Shown here: in pieces, positions 13,238 to 24,511 of the stretch | Layout of the letters: every line of letters starts with the position of its first letter | Position numbering within the stretch: the stretch's first letter is position 1 | DNA from: Lutjanus erythropterus | Lineage: Eukaryota > Chordata > Actinopteri > Lutjaniformes > Lutjanidae | DNA: 64,000 nt | Direction: 5' to 3' | NCBI GenBank assembly: GCA_020091685.1 | Contig: CM034603.1 | Span: 29,046,298-29,110,297, forward strand | The notes under the pieces: model-generated | The model's input: only the letters and a program-made list of their open reading frames with translations | Databases searched by the model: none | What the model was told of the DNA's origin: nothing | Translations under genes and position numbers: made by a program

Positions 13238-13790
13238 AGGTGTCCAAATTCTTTCCTACGAAGGGCCAACAATTTATCTGTAGGGCCGCAGGCCAAAAAT
13301 AAATGTCAATATTATGTAAAATTACGTTACATTAAAACATATTACATTTAATCAAAAAATTACATTCTAAATCTCAAATAAAATTTCTAAATATTTCAAC
13401 TCTTAAATCTGATTAATCTGACAACTTTCTGGCATAAAGTGCATGAGGAGAATAAAAGTATGAGCTTGTCAAATATCATGGTGGGCCAAAACAAAGGGTC
13501 AAATTGGGCGGCTCTGCCCCAGAACAACAATTTAAGACAAACCTGATTATAAGATGACAGCCCCTTTTCCTAGCAGCCTCTGTATATTTGGAGGGAAAAG
13601 CAGTTCAAATAAAACAAGGTAGGCCAAATCAAGCATAAGCTTGACTCCGTTGCACCAGAGCTATTACCCACTCCACTCAAAACACCTGCTTTGAGTATAT
13701 AAAATTGTAGTCCTTGATTATAAGATGACACTTTCTTTTCTTGAAAAACTCAGTGCATAATATTTGGGCCAATACGATATAGACACCTAA
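13238..13790. mobile_element. hAT-like non-autonomous element remnants
   Basis: CAGAGGTGTCCAAATTCTTT and GAAGGGCCAAC at the left, with AGGGCCGCAGGCCAAAA and GGTGGGCCAAAACAAAGGGT further in, have the wording of hAT-type termini found in many vertebrates. A second remnant with the ATTATAAGATGACA motif occurs twice (about 13548 and 13718) and is followed by ATATTTGGGCCAATACGAT. Edges and target-site duplications could not be fixed. Confidence 0.5.
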
Positions 13791-14466
13791 CATAGAAATA
13801 AATGGCAGTTAGACAGACAAGACTGGACACTAATGCAAGTAAAGATATTAGTTAAAAAATAAGTAAACTGACAACGCACACAGTTATAAAGGCAGTTAGA
13901 CAGACAAGCAGCGTACAGAGAGGAGTGCCAGCGCCTTGCGGCAGGGAGTTGCCCAGCTTTTCCCACTCTGGCTCTTCAAAAACCCAGCCCAGATATTTCC
14001 TGGTTCTGACACCAGCTTGGCTCTCGGATCATTCCTGCATGTGGAGAGAAACAAGAGAAGAATTACTCCAACTGTGCTCAAGTGAAAAAGAATGAATTTC
14101 AAGGTCTGGTGACGCAGACTGTTGAACTTTTCGAGGAAAAAAGAAAAGCATTTATTTGTGAAAGTCCTTGGAAAACATGCTTCATATCAAAGTTGTTTGG
14201 GTCGATGACACTTAACGTTTTGCAGCTGGTTTCGGGCAGTGATGGTGAACAAATCTATTCAGTTATAAGACAATCACCCGTATCTTGTAAAACCTTACAT
14301 AACAAGGTTGTGCATTTCTAGTAAACAATGAGGGGAAACACTTTCACTGTAATTAAAAACATACACAAGCCAATCAACTGATTATTTATGGTGATCAGAG
14401 AAGGAAAAAATGAATGAACATCTGAAAAGGAATGTCTTCTTACAGTAAAAGAATATCTGTGTATTG

Positions 14467-15355
14467 TTAAAGGGATAGTTTGGATTATTTGATGTGGAGT
14501 TGTATGAGGTACTTATCAATAGTCACTGTATTATCTACAGCAGATGGTGGTTGGCACGCCTCCAATTTGGAGACGCAAAGAGGAGCACCAGCACAGAAGC
14601 TAACCAATGATCTGCTGTGGACAGGGTCAACAACAAAAGGTATATTAGCCTTTTAAGGTCCATCAAATATTAAAAAAATCATTATCAGTTTAAGTGTATG
14701 ATATATTTAGAATAGTTTTACCATTTTACCTCAGACAGTCTTTTCTGGTGGGAAACTGCTGTTACATAAACCAAACATCGCTCTCTCTCCAAACCAACCA
14801 AACTCCACAGGTGAAATCAGTCGTTTTATCTCACAGAACACAGGAGTTACTGATCTACCGCTGCATCGATCTGTTAGTTGGTTTGTGTTATTGTGTGAGT
14901 TTGGAGATTTAAAAGGATCATTTGGATTCACCAAAATCACATAATTACACAGACAAACTTACAGATCGAGGCAGCGGCAGAGCAGCAGTTCTGTGTTCTC
15001 CGAGGTAAAATTAGTGATTTTGTCTGTGGAGTCTGGTTGGTTTGGAGAAAGCGAGATTTGGCTTATACATCGATGGTTTCTTCAGAAAAAGCAAAGAAAA
15101 GCGGTGAAAGTACTCTACATGTAGTGTGCACTTAAACCGACACTGATTCTTTTAGGTGGATCTTTATAAGCAGCTCAAATACCTTTCGTTGCCGACCCTT
15201 TCCACAGTAGATCATTGCTTAGCTTCTGCGCTGGTGCCCCTCTTTGCCTCTTCAAACTGGGGGCATGCCGACCTCCATCTACTGCTGGTAATACACCGAC
15301 TATCAATAAGTACCTCATACAAACCCACATCAAATGATCCAAACTATCCCTTTAA
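14467..15355. mobile_element. Foldback (palindromic) TTAA-flanked element, full length
   Basis: The left end TTAAAGGGATAGTTTGGATT (14467) is mirrored at the right by AACTATCCCTTTAA (ending 15355). Arms remain complementary inward through GTATGAGGTACTTAT, GATCTGCTGTGG/CCACAGTAGATC and CTCCAAACCAACCA/TGGTTGGTTTGGAG, meeting near 14910. Thus almost the whole 889 bp is one imperfect hairpin with arms of about 440 bp. There is no coding capacity. The TTAA ends suggest a piggyBac-type or other TTAA-targeting transposase, which is inference. A shorter relative lies at 48030-48524. Confidence 0.85.
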
Positions 15356-15379
15356 GCAGCACTGCAGTGAGACATCTTT

Positions 15380-16220
15380 ATCTGTGGCTTGTGTGTGTGT
15401 GTATGTGTGTGTTAATCTCTTTGGGTGAACGGGCCTGTTTTGGTTTCCACGGCAGCGGTGAGGGCCCCACAGTGCACTGGCCCTGGAAGTGGCGCAAACA
15501 CAAACCACAGTATAAGTATGCCTGTGTGTGTGTGTGTGCATGCATATGTGTGAGACCACATTTGAGTGTGTATGTGCTGCAGTGCCCACCTCTAAACTCA
15601 GAGGGAGGCTTCACACACACGTACACGCCCATGCATGCACGCACACACACTCGCCTTGGCTCTGTTCTCTCCCTGGGTGGTCTGCGCTGCAAATGTTTAT
15701 GATCTAAACCAAGCTAATCCAACTGGCTTGTTTCAGTGAATTGAGAATGATTTACAAGACGCAGCGACAGGGCCAAGGAGGGAGGAGGAAATCAGAGGAA
15801 ATCTTAGGGCTCCATTTCAAGTCACTCTGCAACTAGACCTGCACACTTGTCTGTCTCTGCGTCTGTTCTCATGCCTATCTCCATCTGTTTCCATCTCAGA
15901 GCAGTGCTGTTCTGTGTTTGTGTCTTTTTCATTTGCCCCCCCGATCGCTCAGATGGATGTCTTTATTTGACAAATTAGCCGGGCTTTGACGATATGCAAA
16001 ATACAAGGGATCAGTGGATTTTCAATTGCCTGTGAAGGCTCTCACCCTCACTCTCAGCTTTTTTTCTCCTTTTCTAATTTCCCACAGAAAAGGGGGGGGG
16101 GAAAGTCTTGATAACAATCTGTCCCTATCTTTCACGCACACTTCTCTTCTTATAATGAACACGCCATATGAAGAACAAGATGATGCACTGGCAGTGTCTT
16201 TCCAAGGAAAAAACAATATG
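15380..16220. other. Gene-free stretch, CA/GT-rich
   Basis: GT- and CA-rich tracts at about 15388-15412, 15520-15545 and 15612-15652, then pyrimidine-rich sequence. ORFs across it are His/Thr or Cys/Val low complexity and are not called. Confidence 0.5.
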
Positions 16221-16223
16221 TGT

Positions 16224-17602
16224 ACGCTCTTAAGAGTTCCAAAAGGGTTCTTCCTTAAGGGCTGAGGTTTTACCCAGAAAGCTTTCCATTAAGAACCCCT
16301 TTCATCGAAGGAACCCAGGAGTTGTTCAAGGATTATTGAAAGCATGGATGTTAAAAGATGTTTTTGCAAATTAAACAAAGGTGATTGTAGCACAAACTGT
16401 TAAAATGATGCCTCATCTGTAGAGTACAATAAGGTTCTTCACAGAACCCTCTGAAGACAAGAAGGTTTAGGTGGAGCCCTTATACTTTTAGAACCTTCTG
16501 GGTGGCTTCTACATGAAGCCCTTGTAATATAAAAAGGTTCTCGGTAAAACCCTGTGGATAATAACTAGATGAAACCCTTGGAATATACAAGGGTTCTCAA
16601 TAAAACACCTTGGACGGGTTCTAGATTAAATCCTTGGAATATAAAAGGGTTCTCAGTAGAGCCCCATGGTTCATATCAGATCTGGGGTGGGCAATTATTT
16701 TTCATGGGGGGGCCACATGAGAAACTGAACTGCTGTTGGCTGGACAAAAACAATAGAAGGTCCCAATAATGTCCAATAGTCTAGTAATGCAGTGGCCAGA
16801 AGTGTTTTATATAGAGCACTTTGAACACAGCACTGACCCCTGTCAAAATAAAAGTCTGATGGTAAGCAAAAGATTATTGACCATCTGTGTCATGTAGTGG
16901 TAAAATATATGCTGAACTATATTTTATTCCTTAGAGTCAGTTCTCATGACTTGTCAGACACTAATTGGTTACTTGTCCTTGAACACGCAGCTGCTTCTTC
17001 GGAAGAACAACACCTGATATCACGAGCACATCCTGACCCTTTAGATAAGCACTTCATAATCATCCTGTCTCAACCCTTCTTTGTTTTCCTTATTCCATAA
17101 GACAGAGGCACACTTGTGATTCTTTGTCAGTTCCTTTTACACTCTGTGTGACTGTGTACTGATCCTTTGCAAAGCTTTATTAAAACACCACAAAGACAAT
17201 CTTGGTCTTCGTGCCTGTTTTCATTTTCAGATTTTCCACCACAGTCATTTTTAACTTTTGATATTTCCACATGAAATTTCACATGAAACCTTTCAGGGGG
17301 AAAAGGGTTCTAAAACACAGTGTGGGTTCTTGTTATCACCCTTACAAGGTGGAAAGATTCTGGATGGTCCCTCAGACAGGGTTTTGGGTGATACCATTAC
17401 ACTGTAGACAGGTTCTCTGTAGAACCTCTTACAGGGGGATCTGGGTGGAACCTTTCATAGATGGTTCTTGGTAGAAGTCTATGAAAGGGTTCCAAATTAA
17501 GCCTGTAAAAAAGGGTTCTATCAGGAAGTCAAAAGGGTTCTCCAGTGGAGACAAACCAAAGAACCCTATGTGGGTCTATGTTGCACTTTTCCACTTTTCA
17601 CA
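16224..17602. mobile_element. AAGGGTTCT-family DNA element, copy 1, with insertion
   Basis: The left end ACGCTCTTAAGAGTTCC resembles the ACACTCTTAGAAATAA terminus of the copy at 57560-58141. The right end (ACAAACCAAAGAACCCTATG onward, about 17552-17602) matches the opposite terminus of that copy. The interior has repeated units of about 56 bp carrying AAGGGTTCT, AAAACCC and TAGAT(G/T)AAA (about 16440-16675 and 17280-17570). A non-matching segment at about 16680-17275, beginning with hAT-like GGGGTGGGCAATTATT, appears to be inserted. No transposase is seen. Confidence 0.7.
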
Positions 17603-17609
17603 CCAGGAA

Positions 17610-18800
17610 TTATAACTATAACGTTAACTATAAATATATAATTTTAAAAAGTCATTCTGAGTCAAGTGGATGTGTTCCAGGCTGCAGCTTTATAGAGGTG
17701 GTGTGGACTCCACCATCCACTTGAGTTAGAACTATTTTAAAAACATTACATTCACAGATATAGCTCTATGCGTGTATAGCAGCATGTCCTGCCATGGACT
17801 CTTCTCTCGTGTGAAGAGACAAAAAAAAAAAAAAAATCCAGTCACCTAGTCATCCAGCCTTCTGTATCTTTCACAGACACGTTTGCATCTTGTCATGTGA
17901 GATTGCAGCGACACCGGTAAACTGCAGCCCAGTTCTGCAGCGTAGCTGAATGTGGAATGTCTTGCACACATCAGCGCTCTGTGGTAAACCAGCCAGGCAG
18001 TAATCTCTGTGAGTGTCAGTGGTTTGGGTTGACTTTTATTGCAGTTTCGCCTTTTCTGCCAGATCCCCCTTTTTATGAAGAGAGAGGGATGCCACCTGCA
18101 CACTGACAACACCTTGTAAACTGGGCGGGTGAAGAGGAGAAACAGACAAACATAAAGGAACTTTTGTAGCTCGAGCACATTGGAAAGTTTAGTCTGTCAC
18201 ATAGACATTTACTGTGAGTTCATTTATAAATATGAATATTTGTCAAATACATGGTTTCATCTGGGGTTTGTTTTATTCGGTTATGAGTGAACATTTTCCA
18301 CAAATTTGTCTCACATTGCAGTAACTGCTTTAGGAGACTTTTCTTCAGTATCTCCTCATATGGTCAGCCGCATGCCAATGTTACATTCAATTGTTAGATT
18401 TAGGTCTTAGAGAAGTTAGTGAGTTTAATCTTTTTTTATTCAAATTTGCTGTTGCATATGATAAAAAGGTTCGCAGTCCTGGCGCTACAAGTCACAAATG
18501 AATAAATAGCTCAAGGCATAAATTAAAATTACCCAAACAATGTCACAGAGTGTCAAACTGGACATGTGGGTTTTGAAAGACATTTACCAGGCAACGTTTT
18601 ATGAGTTTGACAAATACATGGGAATAAAACTCTTGGCCTCCCCCAACACTTATGGAAATCCAATACTGAACTGATGTATTGGAGAAATTCACAAAAGCTG
18701 ACATTTTAAATAATTTACACTTGATGCTGGTTGGAGCCTGCATGTCCCAGTGGCAGTTGTGGTTATTCAGTGGGTTTTTGTATAAAGCTGATTAGACTGC
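17610..18800. other. Gene-free stretch
   Basis: A poly(A) run at about 17821-17836 and AT-rich sequence. Nothing else can be assigned. Confidence 0.45.
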
Positions 18801-18809
18801 CAACAGTAA

Positions 18810-19500
18810 CTGAATTTAATTCCAACAAGTAGCAAAAATTGTCCAATTTGTCAGGTTTAAAACGAACCATGTTTCATGAAAATTGGTTCACAAGTTACAG
18901 TCGAATGTGTCACGAAGTCTGCATCCCTGATTTTGTTTACTAGCGGACATTGAACACTTCATTATGGCGACCACACGGATGCATATCAGAGATGGCGCAA
19001 AGCTAATATTATGGAGGTTTAATCAACTCGTATCAAGCCTAACTTTACTGGATCGTAACATATTGAGCATGGGATGACTCCAGTTTAGGATGAAACAAAA
19101 CTTCTCAACGGATGTTAGTTTTTTAGCTGCAACAAAGTCCAAAATGTGGCCTGCAACAGACAAGGTTAGCCTTGTTTTTAGCCTAGCAGTTGTTGATCAC
19201 TTACAGCTCCTACTGCAAGTGATCGAGAGGAGCGAGGAGTCAGGGGTCCGTATAAAACAGAGCAGTCAATATATTTGCAAAAATTGTGAATTGCCACAAA
19301 CACGAGACGTCCTTGAGCATACACTCAGAAGAAATTTTATATATAACATAGATTGATGGGTCGAGTAGCTCCAGTCCCGGCGGTCACGCACAAATGCACA
19401 CACGATCTTTTGCATGATCTCCCCCAGGCTTACCTCTGTCAGAGATAATAACTGTACTTTAACCAATAACATCAGTCCCAAACTTTCAGCACTGAGCTAG
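18810..19500. repeat. Unassigned dispersed repeat, copy 2 (longest)
   Basis: It shares its left half with 90-460 and its right half with 34190-34510 (GTGAATTGCCACAAACA versus GTGAATCACCACAAACT; GCATGATCTCCCCCAGGCTT versus GCATGATCTCCTCCAGGCTT). The three copies together outline one element of at least about 700 bp. The family is not recognised. Confidence 0.6.
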
Positions 19501-21914
19501 AATTACTGATGAGATTGTTGCTGACATTGTTTTGGCTGGTTCTAATACAACCATTGTAGTTTTTTATTTTGTATAATACATTTGTTTTTCCTCCTGTTCA
19601 TATTGTTGTATAAACAGCCTATGATCTGCAGATCAAGAAAGGAAAGAAAAAACAGAACGGAAGAGCGTCTATAACCATGGGGCTGACTTTACTGCAGTCC
19701 TTCTCAGACATATTGAGCTTTAAAGGAGAAATCTGTATTATATTTAGTGTAATAAATCAGAAAATGACAATGGTATGTCCCCTCATTATAGCCGTGGTTT
19801 CCTCTTTTGAAATTTTTATTCCGGTATTATTGTTTGCCTGTTTCACGGTAATTGTGGATCAAATTAATGCCGAATGTTTGCCCAGAGAGTGAGCGTTTGT
19901 TTGTGAGTCATAAGAAATCATTTACATTCTCTGAGAAGGAGTAGATGTTTGTAATGGTTAAACTGAGCAGTATGTTAATGGAGTCTGGCAGGCAGAAGGC
20001 AGACAGTCACTGAATTCAAACTCCAAAGTGTGTATTTTCAGAGCAGTGGAGTGTTTTCAGGATAACAGGCTTAGCTTTACATTGAACGACATAAAAACCT
20101 GTACTTACAGTATAGGACTTGTTGTTGTTTGTTGTTGTCAATTTACAGTGTCACGCTCGCCTTGTTTTCCCGCAGCCTGCCTGAGCTTCAAGTCTGGAGA
20201 GGAGGAGGAGGAGGCGGGGGGAAAACTTGCTTCAACCATAGATCGTAAAGTATATTAAGTACGATTTCCACTTATTGAATATACTATCTGTGGCTCCAAC
20301 TTGCTATTTGGACTGCAGTGCTCATTTTTGCATGCACACTTTTCACAAATTTCGCCTTTAAGTTGAATGTTTCACTCTGAAAAGAAGTCAACCTGTTCAT
20401 GTGTCTCTTCAATGTATAACTGCAATCTTAAGAGCCTAGTCTCTCTTTGTCTTTCTGTGTCTCCATGTATGTTTCTTTCTCCTTCTTTCGCTCCTCTCTT
20501 CCAGCTGTTTCCCTCTTCTTCACTCTTTGTTCTCACCTCTGCTCTTTTCTCCTCATTACTTAAGGACCCCTTTTCCAGGAACCTGTCTCTCCAGCCTATT
20601 TTCACTTCCTCTCTCTTCCTCCTCCAACATTTCAGCCCACCAGGCTTATTCCTTCTTCCATTATTATTTTATCTCATCATTCTGGCATTCAGGCAACAAC
20701 AGACAGACAAGCTTGGTTGTCTCTTTTCCTCTTTTTTCTCTCTTCTTCTTCCCTGCTTTCTCTCGCTCTTCTGGGTTCGAGCAAGCAGCAACGAGCAGTC
20801 AAGCTCATCTCCTGGCCAGAGCAAACAAAACCAAAGCCACATTCCCCGAGCTCAATTTGCTGTTACGTCTCAGCTCTGTGAATTGGGAGTTTTCAAGCTT
20901 GAAGTCTGGAGGAGTAGCTGGGTGGCTTCTGGCTGCTAATCGGCTCACACCACTTTGTGTGTGTGAACCCGAAGAATTAGTTCTTCTGCGGTCGAAAGGA
21001 AAAAAAATGCATGTTTATTTCAAGCTCTTTATTTTTTTCAGTAGTCATTTGGGTGCAGGTGGCGACTGAAAAAATATCCAAAAATGTGACATATAAAAAT
21101 ATATGTTAAAATTTTAACATCGTCAAAAACAACTCATGAGCTGAGTCAGTCATCACATTTTCTACTGTTATGGTTACTTTGTTGGGTAAGGGATTGCTTT
21201 ATTTCTAAGGCCATCAAACTGTTAAAGGCTCATGATGTTGAATATAAGAACCAGTGTATAATGACGGTGATGATGTTTTTCAGTAAAATCTACATTTTAA
21301 AGGTAAAATGTGTCACAACATGCCATTATAAATGAAACATTATGATACTGGAGAGATGCTTACAAATCATATTCTTGACACATAAGTGATTTATTTGGGC
21401 TTGTAAATTTACATTTACTTGCTTTACTTTGAAAATATTTAAACACACCTCAACTGTCTTTTTCTCTTTTTGTCTTTCATCAAGAGAACTGTTTTCCTCT
21501 ACATTCACAAAGAATATTATTAAAAAACGAAATACAGTATACTGATATTATTATCAGTAGTAGCAGTATTGTTGATATTATCATGTTGTTGGTGATGTTG
21601 CCCTAATTTGATGTGAGCTTAGGTTTTTACCATTTTTAGAATTAGAGATGGCTTATTTTATGTGTTTATATTATGTTTTTGGTATTCCTTGCATGTGTCT
21701 GTTGTTTGAAACATCTAATGATAATATCATAATGAATCATAATCATCATCATCACCATAATCATCATGGTCGTCAAAGTTAAATTTATGAGAGATTCCTT
21801 TGATGTTTTTGCATTAATAAGGTTCTTGAATCAAAATAAGACTTTTGTAACACTATTGAGCTTGTCAGCAATAATGATGACTAAAGTCAGCATGGTGATT
21901 TTTCTTTCTTTCCT

Positions 21915-21954
<40 letters not shown>

Positions 21955-22220
21955 TAATTAATTTAATTTATCCTTTTTTCCTCACATATAAAAAAAAGTT
22001 ACTATTATCTCACACCAGTGACTATTTAAACACTGGGAGGTGTTTTAAGATAATTCTGGCAAGAGGGAATATTTACAAAAAGATTTTGATTCCCAATGAA
22101 AATGTAAACAGGAGACAGTGATGTAGTTATTATATTTTATTTTTTAAATGGCTGCTGTTTTTAATAATCCGTTTCTGTGTTCTATGTGTCTACAAATCTT
22201 AAAATTGCCTAGAATAAACT
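19500..22220. other. Gene-free stretch upstream of eif2b3
   Basis: It holds a pyrimidine-rich tract at about 20430-20790, which explains the longest open frames here (about 180-190 codons, Ser/Leu/Phe-rich, no homology recognised), and a TTTC microsatellite at 21901-21955. The rest is AT-rich and unassigned. Confidence 0.5.
21901..21955 (+). repeat. (TTTC)n microsatellite
   Basis: Tetranucleotide repeat with one TTCC variant near its start. Confidence 0.95.
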
Positions 22221-22224
22221 TGGA

Positions 22225-22593
22225 GCCCGTCGCATTGTAAACTGCGGTAGGAACCACTGCACGGAGGAAGTACTTCCCTACCCGGACGTATTTCACGGAA
22301 GGCACACAGGTGTCATCATACAATGCTAGCCGTTAGCTTCTTTTACGTAAACTCTGTCAAAGAATTCAACGAGTAATTTAAGTTCTGCCTCTGCCGCTTA
22401 TCTGAGGGGTTGTTTGTTTTTCAGAGGACGTGTCCAGTTACTTGTGAGCTGTCTTTGAAGCCACAGTAACGTTTGCTGCTCCGTGCTAATCGTTAGCAAA
22501 CTGCTAACAACAGTGACAGCAACCAACTTACAGTACATGCGTCCACGGCGCTGTCATTTCAAGTGGCAGCGGATCAACAGGGATCACTGACAG
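22225..22593 (+). promoter_or_regulatory. eif2b3: Predicted eif2b3 promoter and non-coding exon 1
   Basis: This segment is richer in CpG than its surroundings and lies about 1.8 kb before the first coding exon. It contains ETS-like CGGAAG (in TTTCACGGAAGG, about 22288-22299) and ACGT-core sites (CCGGACGTAT, TTTTACGTAA), and no convincing TATA box. It ends in a good donor, GACAG|GTACAT, at 22593/22594, which pairs naturally with the acceptor CGTAG|GCG at 24345/24346. The transcription start is not determined; anywhere from about 22240 to 22530 is possible. Exon 1 is an inference from context and the donor, not from transcript data. Confidence 0.55.
22537..22590 (+). other. Upstream ORF in predicted eif2b3 5' leader, in frame with main ORF
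   Basis: ATG at 22537 opens 17 codons (MRPRRCHFKWQRINRDH) and stops at TGA 22588-22590, three bases before the predicted exon 1 donor. After splicing to 24346, the order is TGA, seven sense codons (CAG GCG TTC CCA GCA GAC ATC), then the main ATG, so the uORF and the main ORF share a frame. Another short ORF lies at 22323-22376 (17 codons plus stop) if transcription starts far enough upstream. Whether either is transcribed or translated is unknown. Confidence 0.4.
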
Positions 22594-24345
22594 GTACATT
22601 TACACTCTTTTTTCAAACATTGAACGAGTGAGGATGACATTTTTATCTTCTTGTTAGTGACATGTGGACTCAGTTGGCAATTTGTCTTGACCATATGCCG
22701 GTGTTACCGCTAGTTGTATCAGATAAGCGACAGTGCTGTGTGGATGGCTTGTGTAATGAAGACATATCATAGAAAGAAATATTGTTTTCCTTATTATTTA
22801 TATGTCATATGCAAAAACGCCCATGTTTGCACAACGCGATGTGAGTCTCACCTGTTTAGTGCTGTACAGACAATTCAACAATCTGTGCATTAGTGTCACT
22901 TAATTGTTACAGTACTATTGAAATGTGTTGTTATGACCATATGCTGTGTTGAAAAGTGGCACACTTTTTTGTTCCCCAAAATACACTCACAGGCATAATA
23001 ATGGGGTAACACTTTATGATACAGTCAGCTATTTATTTACAGTGTAGTTTGTTTGTATTACAGATACAATGAAATAAAACAATGTTATGGGCAACAAGGG
23101 AGTTTGGAAAAAAAGAATAGGTAAAAACGGTGGAACACTATATAGCACAGCCTGAATAATTTGTTGTTATTGTGTAACTGAGGATTAAAAATGGGAGAGC
23201 GGTCAAAATTTTGCATACCTTAATTTTTTTTACAGTGTAGTTAAACCCATGTATTTTATATATTCAACAATAACACTGCCATTTGAGTTTCAAGAGATTT
23301 TCCAAACACCCTTATTTATCTTAATGCACCCTGTTTTGGTAGCATAAGGCAACTGTGAAATATGTTGCACCAAAATTACTTCAGAAGTTCCACAGAATAT
23401 CATTCTTCCCAAACTTGACTTTTTTCCCCATGGCTTTTCTCTGTAGTTACCCCAGTATTTACAAACCCCCCCCCCCCCCAAAAAACCCTTGGAGTTGAAT
23501 TATTTCTCCTTTCCTCAGAAATGCACATTTTTTAACTCTTTTGCTTTGTTCACGATAGTCTTATTAGTAAAATAAACACATGTTTTGGTTATGCTTTCTC
23601 AGGTAAACAGCAGTTATTTAGCTTTAGTTTTGAGTCACCAATGATTAGTTATAGTAGCCTCTGTAGCACGTCATCACTCTGAAAATGATTATTTTTATTT
23701 AGTAATGTCCAATAAAATGTGACAAACTATGTTACTCATGAAATATTTATTAACAAAATTATGCAATGATTAATTTGAAACTTTGTAAAATAACATCAAA
23801 GCAGCAACCCACTCATTTAAACCAGGTAGGTCACAAAATTAAAAATGAGATAATGGAACTGAAAAGAGAGAGAGAGAGAAAGATACAAAATGCACAAAAA
23901 TGGCGAAACCTGGGGTTCGCATTGAAGGAAGGTTTTTAAAGGATTTTTTTTATGGCAAAGAATTTGACTAAACTGGGAGACGAGGGCACATAAAGCACTG
24001 ATATAGTAAAGCAAAATTAATTCATAACTTTTTGTATAGTTGGAATAATAATGTATGGTTGTCACAAAATCCCATGGCACACTTGGACCTGTATCAGATG
24101 CACCACTGTGCCACAGAACACCATTTGGGAACCGCTGTCTTTAACCCACAAAAACATCATTGAGCCTAAATAAAATTATACACACATATTCACAAACTAC
24201 AACGTATATAAATATTTTACAACCTTATGTCTCTATACAACAGCTATCAATATACAAGTAACTATATGTATAAACATCTGAGTTGTGGCAAGTGTTCAGT
24301 TTAAATGAATATAACTCTAATAATCTGTTTGTCTCTCTCTCGTAG
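22594..24345 (+). other. eif2b3: Intron 1 of eif2b3 (predicted)
   Basis: It is defined by the predicted exon 1 donor and the acceptor before the first coding exon. It contains a poly(C) run near 23466-23479 and, at about 24085-24135, a remnant ending ATTTGGGAACCGCTG like a hAT-type terminus. No exon is seen inside. Confidence 0.5.
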
Positions 24346-24511
24346 GCGTTCCCAGCAGACATCATGGAGCTCCAGGCGGTGTTGATGGCGGCTGGTGGGG
24401 GTTCTCGTATGACTGATCTGACATACAACACCCCTAAAGCAATGCTGCCCGTTGGCAACAAGCCCCTCATGTGGTACCCACTGAACCTGCTGGAGAGGGT
24501 TGGCTTTGAAG
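24346..24511 (+). CDS. eif2b3: eif2b3 exon 2 (first coding exon); coding part 24364-24511
   Basis: The acceptor is TCGTAG|GCG and the donor GAAG|GTGAGG. Eighteen bases of leader precede ATG at 24364. The exon encodes residues 1-49 plus one base of codon 50 and carries the Gly-rich loop of the nucleotidyltransferase-like fold, followed by [19 protein letters not shown], a pyrophosphorylase-type signature. The long antisense ORFs over this exon are shadows. Confidence 0.96.

Noticed and set aside
20367-21069. Two overlapping 180-190-codon open frames
   Set aside because: They lie in a pyrimidine-rich tract where stops are rare on this strand; composition is Ser/Leu/Phe/Pro low complexity in both frames, which a real gene would not show.
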